This document shows positions 23,678-36,561 of a DNA stretch of 64,000 bases, piece after piece. The stretch covers positions 5,580,001-5,644,000 of the forward strand of contig NW_027475133.1 in the NCBI RefSeq assembly GCF_051020985.1, in the 5' to 3' direction. The notes under the pieces are model-generated. The model was not told the DNA's origin, did not search any database, and was given only the letters and a program-made list of their open reading frames with translations. Made by a program: the position numbers and the translations under genes. Numbering within the stretch: position 1 is the stretch's first letter; each line of letters opens with the position of its first letter. The DNA is from Nomia melanderi. Lineage: Eukaryota; Arthropoda; Insecta; Hymenoptera; Halictidae.

Positions 23678-26145
23678 GGGAACGACCTCGGACCACCAGG
23701 GGCCGAGAAAACCGCAGTCTCATGGGGCCAGACACTCAGGGTCAGGGGAAAATCCAATATATATCTGGTGATATCTCGGGTGCTATTACAGATAGAGCAA
23801 TAGATCAAAGTGCATTGTCTGTAGGAGGCCCTGGCGCATGAATCTGTGCAGGGGGAACGACCTAGGACCACCAGGGGCCGAGCAAACTACAGTCTCATGG
23901 TGCCGAACACTCAGGGTCAGGGGAAAATCCAATATATATCTGGTGATATCTCGGGTGCTATTACAGATAGAGCAATAAATCAAAGTGCATTGTCTGTAGG
24001 AGGCCCTGGCGCATGAATCTGGCCAGCGGGAACGACCTCGGAACACCAGGGGCCGAGAAAACCACCGTCTCATGGGGCAGGACACTCAGGGTCAGGGAAA
24101 AATCCAATATATATCTGGTGATATCTCGGGTGCTATTACAGATAGCGCAATAAATCAAAGTGCATTGTCTGTAGGAGACGCTGGCGCATGAACCTGTGCA
24201 GCGGGAACTTTCTCGGACCACCAGGGGCCGAGAAAACGACCGTCTCATCGGGCCGGACGCTCACGGTCAGTGAAAAATCCAATATATATCTGGTGATATC
24301 TCGCGTGCTATTAGAGATAGCGCAGTAAACCGAAGTGAATTATCTGCAGGAGGCCCTGGCGCATGAATGTGTGCAGCGGGAACGACCTCGGACCACCAGG
24401 GGCCGAGAAAACCGCAGTCTCATGGGGCCAGACACTCAGGGTCAGGGGAAAATCCAATATATATCTGGTGATATCTCGGGTGCTATTACAGATAGAGCAA
24501 TAGATCAAAGTGCATTGTCTGTAGGAGGCCCTGGCGCATGAATCTGTGCAGGGGGAACGACCTCGGACCACCAGGGGCCGAGAAAACCGCAGTCTCATGG
24601 GGCCGGACACTCAGGGTCAGGGAAAAATCCAATATATATCTGGTGATATCTCGGGCGCTATTAGAGATAGCGCAATAAGCCAAAGGGAATTATCTGCAGG
24701 AGGCCCTGGCGCATGCATCAGTGCAGCGGGAACGACCTAGGACCACCAGGGGCCGAGAAAACCACAGTCTTATGGGGCCGGACACTCAGGGTCAGGGGAA
24801 AACCCAATATATATCTGGTGATATCTCGGGTGCTATTAGAGATAGCGCAATAAATCAAAGTGCATTGTCTGTAGGAGGCCCTGGCGCATGAATCTGTGCA
24901 GCGGGAACGACCTCGGAACACCAGGGGCCGAGAAAACCACCGTCTCATGGGGCAGGACACTCAGGGTCAGTGAAAAATCCAATATATATCTGGTGATATC
25001 TCGGGTGCTATTACAGATAGCGCAATAAATCAAAGTGCATTGTCTGTAGGAGACGCTGGCGCATGAACCTGTGCAGCGGGAACGTTCTCGGACCACCAGG
25101 GGCCGAGAAAACGACCGTCTCATGGGGCCGGACGCTCAGGGTCAGTGAAAAATCCAATATAGATCTGGTGATATCTCGGGTGCTATTACAGATAGCGCAA
25201 TAAATCATAGTGCATTGTCTGTAGGAGGCCCTGGCGCATGAATCTGGCCAGCGGGAACGACCTCGGACCACCAGCGGCCGAGAAAACCACCGTCTCATGG
25301 GGCCGGACACTCAGGGTCGGGGAAAAATCCAATATATATCTGGTGATATCTCGGGAGCTATTACAGATAGCGCAATAAACCAAAGTGAATTGTCTGCAGG
25401 AGGCCCTGGCGCATGAATCTGTGCAGCGGGAACGACCTCGGACCACCAGGGGCCGAGAAAACCGCAGTCTCATGGGGCCGGACACTCAGGGTCAGGGAAA
25501 AATCCAATATATATCTGGTGATATCTCGGGCGCTATTAGAGATAGCGCAATAAATCAAAGTGCATTGTCTGTAGGAGGCCCTGGCGCATGAATCTGTGCA
25601 GCGGGAACGACCTCGGAACACCAGGGGCCGAGAAAACCACCGTCTCATGGGGCAGGACACTCAGGGTCAGTGAAAAATCCAATATATATCTGGTGATATC
25701 TCGGGTGCTATTACAGATAGCGCAATAAATCAAAGTGCATTGTCTGTAGGAGACGCTGGCGCATGAACCTGTTCAGCGGGAACGTTCTCGGACCACCAGG
25801 GGCCGAGAAAACGACCGTCTCATGGGGCCGGACGCTCAGGGTCAGTGAAAAATCCAATATATATCTGGTGATATCTCGGGTGCTATTAGAGATAGCGAAA
25901 TAAACCAAAGTGAATTATCTGCAGGAGGCCCTGGCGCATGAATCTGTGCAACGGGAACGACCTCGGACCACCAGGGGCCGAGAAAACCACAGTCTCATGG
26001 GGCCGGATACTCAGGGTCAGGGGAAAATCCAATATAGATCTGGTGATATCTCGGGTGCTATTACAGATAGCGCAATAAATCATAGTGCATTGTCTGTAGG
26101 AGGCCCTGGCGCATGAATCTGGCCAGCGGGAACGACCTCGGACCA
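23678..26145. repeat. Large duplicated block, copy 1
   Basis: About 14 monomers matching 30,678-33,144 at offset 7,000, dropping to 6,999 after a single base is lost in the second copy near 31,448. The shared series includes GGGGCCAGACACTC, AGCAATAGATC, GGGGGAACGACC, GGGGCAGGACAC, GAACGTTCTCGG, CGGGCCGGACGCTCACGG, TATCTCGCGTGC and GGAAAACCCAAT. A few private differences exist (GCATGAATGTGTGC against GTGAGCAGC near 31,370). A shorter part, 24,836-25,715, also recurs at 27,461-28,345. Confidence 0.85.
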
Positions 26146-26955
26146 TCAGGGGCCGAGAAAACCGCAGTCTCATGGGGCCGGACACTCAGGGTCAGCGAAA
26201 AATCCAATATATATCTGGTGATATCTCGGGCGCTATTAGAGATAGTGCAATAAGCCAAAGGGAATTATCTGCAGGAGGCCCTGGCGCATGCATCAGTGCA
26301 GCGGGAACGACCTAGGACCACCAGGGGCCGAGAAAACCACAGTCTCATGGGGCCGGACACTCAGGGTCAGGGGAAAATCCAATATAGATCTGGTGATATC
26401 TCGGGTGCTATTACAGATAGCGCAATAAATCATAGTGCATTGTCTGTAGGAGGCCCTGGCGCATGAATCTGGCCAGCGGGAACGACCTCGGACCACCAGC
26501 GGCCGAGAAAACCACCGTCTCATGGGGCCGGACACTCAGGGTCGGGGAAAAATCTAATATATATCTGGTGATATCTCGGGTGCTATTAGAGATAGCGCAA
26601 TAAAACAAAGTGAATTGTCTGCAGGAGGCCCTGGCGCATGAATGTGTGCAGCGGGAACGACCTCGGACCACCAGGGGCCGAGAAAACCGCAGTCTCATGG
26701 GGCCAGACACTCAGGGTCAGGGGAAAATCCAATATATATCTGGTGATATCTCGGGTGCTATTACAGATAGAGCAATAGATCAAAGTGCATTGTCTGTAGG
26801 AGGCCCTGGCGCATGAATCTGTGCAGCGGGAACGACCTAGGACCACCAGGGGCCGAGAAAACTACAGTCTCATGGTGCCGGACACTCAGGGTCAGGGGAA
26901 AATCCAATATATATCTGGTGATATCTCGGGTGCTATTACAGATAGAGCAATAAAT
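26125..26955. repeat. Block duplicated at 29,625-30,455
   Basis: The offset is exactly 3,500 bases (20 monomers). Shared marks are AGATAGTGCAATAAGCC, GCATGCATCAGTGC, CTGGCCAGCGG, GGGGAAAAATCTAATAT and CAATAAAACAAAG. At 29,884 the second copy has AATACAGATC where this one has AATATAGATC. Confidence 0.82.
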
Positions 26956-27460
26956 CAAAGTGCATTGTCTGTAGGAGGCCCTGGCGCATGAATCTGTGCA
27001 GCGGGAACAACCTCGGACCACCAGGGGCCGAGAAAACCGCAGTCTCATGGGGCCGGACACTCAGGGTCAGGGAAAAATCCAATATATATCTGGTGATATC
27101 TCGGGTGCTATTACAGATAGCGCAATAAACCAAAGTGAATTGTCTGCAGGAGGCCCTGGCGCATGAATCTGTGCAGCGGGAACGACCTCGGACCACCAGG
27201 GGCCGAGAAAACCGCAGTCTCATGGGGCCGGACACTCAGGGTCAGGGGAAAATCCAATATATATCTGGTGATATCTCGGGTGCTATTACAGATAGAGCAA
27301 TAAATCAAAGTGCATTGTCTGTAGGAGGCCCTGGCGCATGAATCTGTGCAGCGGGAACAACCTCGGACCACCAGGGGCCGAGAAAACCGCAGTCTCATGG
27401 GGCCGGACACTCAGGGTCAGGGAAAAATCCAATATATATCTGGTGATATCTCGGGTGCTA

Positions 27461-28345
27461 TTAGAGATAGCGCAATAAATCAAAGTGCATTGTCTGTAGG
27501 AGGCCCTGGCGCATGAATCTGTGCAGCGGGAACGACCTCGGAACACCAGGGGCCGAGAAAACCACCGTCTCATGGGGCAGGACACTCAGGGTCAGTGAAA
27601 AATCCAATATATATCTGGTGATATCTCGGGTGCTATTACAGATAGCGCAATAAATCAAAGTGCATTGTCTGTAGGAGACGCTGGCGCATGAACCTGTGCA
27701 GCGGGAACGTTCTCGGACCACCAGGGGCCGAGAAAACGACCGTCTCATGGGGCCGGACGCTCAGGGTCAGTGAAAAATCCAATATAGATCTGGTGATATC
27801 TCGGGTGCTATTACAGATAGCGCAATAAATCATAGTGCATTGTCTGTAGGAGGCCCTGGCGCATGAATCTGGCCAGCGGGAACGACCTCGGACCACCAGC
27901 GGCCGAGAAAACCACCGTCTCATGGGGCCGGACACTCAGGGTCGGGGAAAAATCCAATATATATCTGGTGATATCTCGGGTGCTATTACAGATAGCGCAA
28001 TAAACCAAAGTGAATTGTCTGCAGGAGGCCCTGGCGCATGAATCTGTGCAGCGGGAACGACCTCGGACCACCAGGGGCCGAGAAAACCGCAGTCTCATGG
28101 GGCCGGACACTCAGGGTCAGGGAAAAATCCAATATATATCTGGTGATATCTCGGGCGCTATTAGAGATAGCGCAATAAATCAAAGTGCATTGTCTGTAGG
28201 AGGCCCTGGCGCATGAATCTGTGCAGCGGGAACGACCTCGGAACACCAGGGGCCGAGAAAACCACCGTCTCATGGGGCAGGACACTCAGGGTCAGTGAAA
28301 AATCCAATATATATCTGGTGATATCTCGGGTGCTATTACAGATAG
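27461..28345. repeat. Third copy of a 5-monomer run seen at 24.8 and 31.8 kb
   Basis: This matches 24,836-25,715 at offset 2,625 (15 units). The series is GGGGCAGGACAC, GGAGACGCTGG with GAACGTTCTCGG, CCAATATAGATCTGG, CTGGCCAGCGG, and CTCGGGCGC. A single CGGGAGC (25,354) against CGGGTGC (27,979) difference separates the two copies there. Confidence 0.82.
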
Positions 28346-29624
28346 AGCAATAAATCAAAGTGCATTGTCTGTAGGAGGCCCTGGCGCATGAATCTGTGCA
28401 GCGAGAACAACCTCGGACCACCAGGGGCCGAGAAAACCACAGTCTCATGGGGCCGGACACTCAGGGTCAGGGCAAAATCCAATATATATCTGGTGATATC
28501 TCGGGTGCTATTAGAGATAGCGCAATAAACCATAGTGAATTATCTGCAGGAGGCCCTGGCGCATGAATGTGTGCAGCGGGAACGACCTCGGACCACCAGG
28601 GGCCGAGAAAACCGCAGTCTCATGGGGCCGGACACTCAGGGTCATGGAAAAATCCAATATATATCTGGTGATATCTCGGGTGCTATTACAGATAGCGCAA
28701 TAAATCAAAGTGCATTGTCTGTAGGAGGCCCTGGCGCATGAATCTGTGCAGCGGGAACGACCTCGGACCACCAGGGGCCGAGAAAACCACAGTCTCATGG
28801 GGCGGACACTCAGGGTCAGGGGAAAATCCAATATATATCTGGTGATATCTCGGGTGCTATTAGAGATAGCGCAGTAAACCAAAGTGAATTATCTGCAGGA
28901 GGCCCTGGCGCATGAATGTGTGCAGCGGGAACGACCTCGGACCACCAGGGGCCGAAAAAACCACCGTCTCATGGGGCCGGATACTCAGGGTCAGGGGAAA
29001 ATTCAATATAGATCTGGTGATATCTCGGGCGCTATTAGAGATAGCGCAATAAACCAAAGTGAGTTATCTGCAGGAGGCCCTGGCGCCTGAAGCTGTGCAG
29101 CGGGAACGACCTCGGACCACCAGGGGCCGAGGAAACCACCGTCTCGAGGGGGCCGGACACTTTGGGCCAGGGAAAAATCCAATATATATGTGGTGATATC
29201 TCGGGTGCTATTACAGATAGCGCAATAAACCAAAGTGAGTTATCTGCAGGAGGCCCTGGCGCATGAATCTGTGCAACGGGATCGACCTCGGACCACCAGG
29301 GGCCGAGAAAACGACAGTCTCAAGGGGCCGGACACTCAGGGTCAGGGGAAAATCCAATATATATCTGGTGATATCTCTGGTGCTATTACAGATAGCGCAA
29401 TAAATCAAAGTGCATTGTCTGTAGGAGGCCCTGGCGCATAAATGTGGCCAGCGGGAACGACCTCGGACCATCAGGGGCCGAGAAAACCACCGTCTCATGG
29501 GGCCGGACACTCAGGGTCAGGGGAAAATCCAATATATATCTGGTGATATCTCTGGTGCTATTACAGATAGCGCAATAAATCAAAGTGCATTGTCTGTAGG
29601 AGGCCCTGGCCCATAAATGTGGCC
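28346..29624. repeat. Mosaic satellite segment
   Basis: About seven monomers. One has lost a C in CATGGGGCGGACAC (about 28,804). One carries the CTCGAG insertion (29,143-29,148). The 28,860-29,060 part matches 23,436-23,633. The 29,235-29,620 part holds the CATAAATGTGGCC monomer type twice in succession. Confidence 0.75.
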
Positions 29625-30677
29625 AGCGGGAACGACCTCGGACCATCAGGGGCCGAGAAAACCGCAGTCTCATGGGGCCGGACACTCAGGGTCAGGGAAA
29701 AATCCAATATATATCTGGTGATATCTCGGGCGCTATTAGAGATAGTGCAATAAGCCAAAGGGAATTATCTGCAGGAGGCCCTGGCGCATGCATCAGTGCA
29801 GCGGGAACGACCTAGGACCACCAGGGGCCGAGAAAACCACAGTCTCATGGGGCCGGACACTCAGGGTCAGGGGAAAATCCAATACAGATCTGGTGATATC
29901 TCGGGTGCTATTACAGATAGCGCAATAAATCATAGTGCATTGTCTGTAGGAGGCCCTGGCGCATGAATCTGGCCAGCGGGAACGACCTCGGACCACCAGC
30001 GGCCGAGAAAACCACCGTCTCATGGGGCCGGACACTCAGGGTCGGGGAAAAATCTAATATATATCTGGTGATATCTCGGGTGCTATTAGAGATAGCGCAA
30101 TAAAACAAAGTGAATTGTCTGCAGGAGGCCCTGGCGCATGAATGTGTGCAGCGGGAACGACCTCGGACCACCAGGGGCCGAGAAAACCGCAGTCTCATGG
30201 GGCCAGACACTCAGGGTCAGGGGAAAATCCAATATATATCTGGTGATATCTCGGGTGCTATTACAGATAGAGCAATAGATCAAAGTGCATTGTCTGTAGG
30301 AGGCCCTGGCGCATGAATCTGTGCAGCGGGAACGACCTAGGACCACCAGGGGCCGAGAAAACTACAGTCTCATGGTGCCGGACACTCAGGGTCAGGGGAA
30401 AATCCAATATATATCTGGTGATATCTCGGGTGCTATTACAGATAGAGCAATAAATCATAGTGCATTGTCTGTAGGAGGCCCTGGCGCATGAATCTGTGCA
30501 GCGGGAACAACCTCGGACCACCAGCGGCCGAGAAAACCACCGTCTCATGGGGCCGGACACTCAGGGTCGGGGAAAAATCTAATATATATCTGGTGATATC
30601 TCGGGTGCTATTAGAGATAGCGCAATAAAACAAAGTGAATTGTCTGCAGGAGGCCCTGGCGCATGAATCTGTGCAGC
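29625..30677. repeat. Copy 2 of the 26.1-27.0 kb block and a short extension
   Basis: The span 29,625-30,455 repeats 26,125-26,955. From about 30,456 to 30,677 the array re-uses pieces of the same block: GGGGAAAAATCTAATAT and CAATAAAACAAAG occur at both 30,050-30,110 and 30,575-30,635, a 525-base (3-monomer) local repeat. Confidence 0.78.
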
Positions 30678-33144
30678 GGGAACGACCTCGGACCACCAGG
30701 GGCCGAGAAAACCGCAGTCTCATGGGGCCAGACACTCAGGGTCAGGGGAAAATCCAATATATATCTGGTGATATCTCGGGTGCTATTACAGATAGAGCAA
30801 TAGATCAAAGTGCATTGTCTGTAGGAGGCCCTGGCGCATGAATCTGTGCAGCGGGAACGACCTAGGACCACCAGGGGCCGAGAAAACTACAGTCTCATGG
30901 TGCCGGACACTCAGGGTCAGGGGAAAATCCAATATATATCTGGTGATATCTCGGGTGCTATTACAGATAGAGCAATAAATCAAAGTGCATTGTCTGTAGG
31001 AGGCCCTGGCGCATGAATCTGGCCAGCGGGAACGACCTCGGAACACCAGGGGCCGAGAAAACCACCGTCTCATGGGGCAGGACACTCAGGGTCAGGGAAA
31101 AATCCAATATATATCTGGTGATATCTCGGGTGCTATTTCAGATAGCGCAATAAATCAAAGTGCATTGTCTGTAGGAGACGCTGGCGCATGAACCTGTGCA
31201 GCGGGAACGTTCTCGGACCACCAGGGGCCGAGAAAACGACCGTCTCATCGGGCCGGACGCTCACGGTCAGTGAAAAATCTAATATATATCTGGTGATATC
31301 TCGCGTGCTATTAGAGATAGCGCAGTAAACCGAAGTGAATTATCTGCAGGAGGCCCTGGCGCATGAATGTGAGCAGCGGGAACGACCTCGGACCACCAGG
31401 GGCCGAGAAAACCGCAGTCTCATGGGGCCAGACACTCAGGGTCAGGGAAAATCCAATATATATCTGGTGATATCTCGGGTGCTATTACAGATAGAGCAAT
31501 AGATCAAAGCGCATTGTCTGTAGGAGGCCCTGGCGCATGAATCTGTGCAGGGGGAACGACCTAGGACCACCAGGGGCCGAGCAAACTACAGTCTCATGGT
31601 GCCGGACACTCAGGGTCAGGGGAAAATCCAATATATATCTGGTGATATCTCGGGTGCTATTACAGATAGAGCAATAAATCAAAGTGCATTATCTGCAGGA
31701 GGCCCTGGCGCATGCATCAGTGCAGCGGGAACGACCTAGGACCACCAGGGGCCGAGAAAACCACAGTCTTATGGGGCCGGACACTCAGGGTCAGGGGAAA
31801 ACCCAATATATATCTGGTGATATCTCGGGTGCTATTAGAGATAGCGCAATAAATCAAAGTGCATTGTCTGTAGGAGGCCCTGGCGCATGAATCTGTGCAG
31901 CGGGAACGACCTCGGAACACCAGGGGCCGAGAAAACCACCGTCTCATGGGGCAGGACACTCAGGGTCAGTGAAAAATCCAATATATATCTGGTGATATCT
32001 CGGGTGCTATTACAGATAGCGCAATAAATCAAAGTGCATTGTCTGTAGGAGACGCTGGCGCATGAACCTGTGCAGCGGGAACGTTCTCGGACCACCAGGG
32101 GCCGAGAAAACGACCGTCTCATGGGGCCGGACGCTCAGGGTCAGTGAAAAATCCAATATAGATCTGGTGATATCTCGGGTGCTATTACAGATAGCGCAAT
32201 AAATCATAGTGCATTGTCTGTAGGAGGCCCTGGCGCATGAATCTGGCCAGCGGGAACGACCTCGGACCACCAGCGGCCGAGAAAACCACCGTCTCATGGG
32301 GCCGGACACTCAGGGTCGGGGAAAAATCCAATATATATCTGGTGATATCTCGGGTGCTATTACAGATAGCGCAATAAACCAAAGTGAATTGTCTGCAGGA
32401 GGCCCTGGCGCATGAATCTGTGCAGCGGGAACGACCTCGGACCACCAGGGGCCGAGAAAACCGCAGTCTCATGGGGCCGGACACTCAGGGTCAGGGAAAA
32501 ATCCAATATATATCTGGTGATATCTCGGGCGCTATTAGAGATAGCGCAATAAATCAAAGTGCATTGTCTGTAGGAGGCCCTGGCGCATGAATCTGTGCAG
32601 CGGGAACGACCTCGGAACACCAGGGGCCGAGAAAACCACCGTCTCATGGGGCAGGACACTCTGGGTCAGTGAAAAATCCAATATATATCTGGTGATATCT
32701 CGGGTGCTATTACAGATAGCGCAATAAATCAAAGTGCATTGTCTGTAGGAGACGCTGGCGCATGAACCTGTTCAGCGGGAACGTTCTCGGACCACCAGGG
32801 GCCGAGAAAACGACCGTCTCATGGGGCCGGACGCTCAGGGTCAGTGAAAAATCCAATATATATCTGGTGATATCTCGGGTGCTATTAGAGATAGCGAAAT
32901 AAACCAAAGTGAATTATCTGCAGGAGGCCCTGGCGCATGAATCTGTGCAACGGGAACGACCTCGGACCACCAGGGGCCGAGAAAACCACAGTCTCATGGG
33001 GCCGGATACTCAGGGTCAGGGGAAAATCCAATATAGATCTGGTGATATCTCGGGTGCTATTACAGATAGCGCAATAAATCATAGTGCATTGTCTGTAGGA
33101 GACCCTGGCGCATGAATCTGGCCAGCGGGAACGACCTCGGACCA
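30678..33144. repeat. Large duplicated block, copy 2
   Basis: The partner of 23,678-26,145. One base is missing in TCAGGGAAAATCC near 31,448, so this copy is one base shorter. Other private changes are CTATTTCAGATAGC (about 31,137), CACTCTGGGTCAG (about 32,658) and GGAGACCCTGG (about 33,099). Confidence 0.85.
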
Positions 33145-33763
33145 CCAGCGGCCGAGAAAACCACCGTCTCATGGGGCCGGACACTCAGGGTCGGGGAAAA
33201 ATCCAATATATATCTTGTGATATCTCGGGTGCTATTAGAGATAGCGCAATAAACGAAAGTGAATTATCTGCAGGAGGCCCTGGCGCATGAATCTGTGCAG
33301 CGGGAACGACCTAGGACCACCAGGGGCCGAGAAAACCACCGTCTCATGGGGCCGGACTAACAGGGTCAGGGAAAAATCCAATATATATCTGGTGATATCT
33401 CGGGTGCTATTAGAGATAGCGCAATAAACCAATGTGAGTCATCTGCAGGAGGCCCTGGCGCCTGAAGCTGTGCAGCGCGAACGACCTCGGACCACCAGGG
33501 GCCGAGAAAACCACCGTCTCATGGGGCCGGACACTCTGGGTCAGCGAAAAATCCAATATATATGTGGTGATATCTCGGGAGCTATTACAGATAGCGCAAT
33601 AAATCAAAGTGCATTGTCCGTAGGAGGCCCTGGCGCATGAATCTGTGCAGCGGGAACGACCTCGGACCACCAGGGGCCGATAAAACTACAGTCTCATGCG
33701 GCCGGACACTCAGGGTCTGGGGAAAATCCAATATATATCTGGTGATATCTCCGGTCCTATTAC
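33145..33763. repeat. Block recurring at 40.07-40.77 kb
   Basis: From about 33,244 it matches 40,067 onward at offset 6,823. Shared marks are AATAAACGAAAG, GGACTAACAGGG, GTGAGTCATCTGC, GCAGCGCGAACG, TATGTGGTGATATC, CCGATAAAACTAC and TCTCCGGTCCTATT. The later copy has CTCGGTAGC where this one has CTCGGGAGC. Confidence 0.82.
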
Positions 33764-36561
33764 AGATAGCGAAATAAATCAAAGTGCATTGTCTGTAGGA
33801 GGCCCTGGCGCATGAATCTGTGCAGCGGGAACGACCTCGGACCACCAGGGGCCGTGAAAACCACAGTCTCATGGGGCCGGACACTCAGGGTCAGGGGAAA
33901 ATCCAATATATATCTGGTGATATCTCGGGTGCTATTACAGATAGCGCAATAAATCAAAGGGCATTGTCTGTAGGAGGCCCTGGCGCATGAACCTGTGCAG
34001 CGGCAACGACCTCAACCACCAGGGGCCGAGAAAACCACAGTCTCATGGGGCCGGACACTCAGGGTCAGGGGAAAATCCAATATATATCTGGTGATATCTC
34101 GGGTGCTATTACAGATAGCGCAATAAATCAAAGTACATTGTCTGTAGGAGGCCATGGTGCATGAATCTGTGCAGCGGGAACGACCTCGGACCCCCAGGGG
34201 CCGAGTGAACCACCGTCTCATGGGGCCGGACACTCAGGGTCTGGGAAAAATCCAATATATATCCGGTGATATCTCGGGTGCTATTACAGATAGCGCAATA
34301 AATCAAAGTGCATCGTCTGTAGGAGGCCCTGGCGCATGAATCTGTGCAGCGGGAACGACCTCGGGCCACCAGGGGCCGAGAAAACCACAGTCTCATGGGG
34401 CCGGACTCTCAGGGTCAGGGGAAAATCCAATATATATCTGGTGATATCTCGGGTGCTATTAGAGATAGCGCAATAAACCAAAGTGAATTATCTGCAGGAG
34501 GCCCTGGCGCATGCATCTGTGCAGCGGGAACGACCTCGGACCACCAGGGGCCGAGAAAACCACCGTCTCATGGGGCTGGACACTCAGGGTGAGGGAAATA
34601 TCCAATATATATCTGGTGATATCTCGGGTGCTATTACAGATAGCGAAATAAATCAAAGTGCATTGTCTGTAGGAGGCCCTGGCGCATGAATCTGTGCAGC
34701 GGGAACGACGTCGGACCACCAGGGGCCGAAAAAACCACAGTCTCATGGGGCCGGACCCTCATGGTCAGGGTAAAATCCAATATATATCTGGTGATATCTC
34801 GTGTGCTATTACAGATAGCGCAATAAATCAAAGTGCATTGTCTGTAGGAGGCCCTGGCGCATGAATCTGTGCAGCGGGAACGACCTCGGACCACCAGGGG
34901 CCGAGAAAACCACAGTCTCATGGGGCCGGACACTCAGGGTCAGGGGAAAATCCAATATATATCTGGTGATATCTCGGGTGCTATTAGAGATAGCGCAGTA
35001 AACCAAAGTGAATTATCTGCAGGAGGCCCTGGCGCATGAATGTGTGCAGCGGGAACGACCTCGGACCACCAGGGGCCGAAAAAACCACAGTCTCATGGGG
35101 CCGGATACTCAGGGTCAGGGGAAAATTCAATATAGATCTGGTGATATCTCGGGTGCTATTACAGATAGCGAAATAAATCAAAGTGCATTGTCTGTAGGAG
35201 GCCCTGGCGCATGAATCTGTGCAGCGGGAACGACCTCGGACCACCAGGGGCCGTGAAAACCACAGTCTCATGGGGCCGGACACTCAGGGTCAGGGGAAAA
35301 TCCAATATATATCTGGTGATATCTCGGGTGCTATTACAGATAGCGCAATAAATCAAAGGGCATTGTCTGTAGGAGGCCCTGGCGCATGAACCTGTGCAGC
35401 GGCAACGACCTCAACCACCAGGGGCCGAGAAAACCACAGTCTCATGGGGCCGGACACTCAGGGTCAGGGGAAAATCCAATATATATCTGGTGATATCTCG
35501 GGTGCTATTACAGATAGCGCAATAAATCAAAGTACATTGTCTGTAGGAGGCCATGGTGCATGAATCTGTGCAGCGGGAACGACCTCGGACCCCCAGGGGC
35601 CGAGTGAACCACCGTCTCATGGGGCCGGACACTCAGGGTCTGGGAAAAATCCAATATATATCCGGTGATATCTCGGGTGCTATTACAGATAGCGCAATAA
35701 ATCAAAGTGCATCGTCTGTAGGAGGCCCTGGCGCATGAATCTGTGCAGCGGGAACGACCTCGGGCCACCAGGGGCCGAGAAAACCACAGTCTCATGGGGC
35801 CGGACTCTCAGGGTCAGGGGAAAATCCAATATATATCTGGTGATATCTCGGGTGCTATTAGAGATAGCGCAATAAACCAAAGTGAATTATCTGCAGGAGG
35901 CCCTGGCGCATGCATCTGTGCAGCGGGAACGACCTCGGACCACCAGGGGCCGAGAAAACCACCGTCTCATGGGGCTGGACACTCAGGGTGAGGGAAATAT
36001 CCAATATATATCTGGTGATATCTCGGGTGCTATTACAGATAGCGAAATAAATCAAAGTGCATTGTCTGTAGGAGGCCCTGGCGCATGAATCTGTGCAGCG
36101 GGAACGACGTCGGACCACCAGGGGCCGAAAAAACCACAGTCTCATGGGGCCGGACCCTCATGGTCAGGGTAAAATCCAATATATATCTGGTGATATCTCG
36201 TGTGCTATTACAGATAGCGCAATAAATCAAAGTGCATTGTCTGTAGGAGGCCCTGGCGCATGAATCTGTGCAGCGGGAACGACCTCGGACCACCAGGGGC
36301 CGAGAAAACCACAGTCTCATGGGGCCGGACACTCAGGGTCAGGGGAAAATCCAATATATATCTGGTGATATCTCGGGTGCTATTAGAGATAGCGCAGTAA
36401 ACCAAAGTGAATTATCTGCAGGAGGCCCTGGCGCATGAATGTGTGCAGCGGGAACGACCTCGGACCACCAGGGGCCGAAAAAACCACAGTCTCATGGGGC
36501 CGGATACTCAGGGTCAGGGGAAAATTCAATATAGATCTGGTGATATCTCGGGTGCTATTAC
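33764..36561. repeat. Tandem 8-mer higher-order repeat (1,399 bp, two copies)
   Basis: Copy 1 is about 33,764-35,162 and copy 2 about 35,163-36,561. The unit is 1,399, not 1,400, because each copy has the one-base loss CCTCAACCACC (about 34,012 and 35,411). I found no difference in any stretch compared, including rare marks GGCCATGGTGCATG, CGGACCCCCAGG, CCGAGTGAACC, ATATCCGGTG, GTGCATCGTC, GGGTGAGGGAAATATCC and CTCGTGTGC. The identity suggests a very recent duplication; an assembly artefact is the alternative. Confidence 0.9.
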
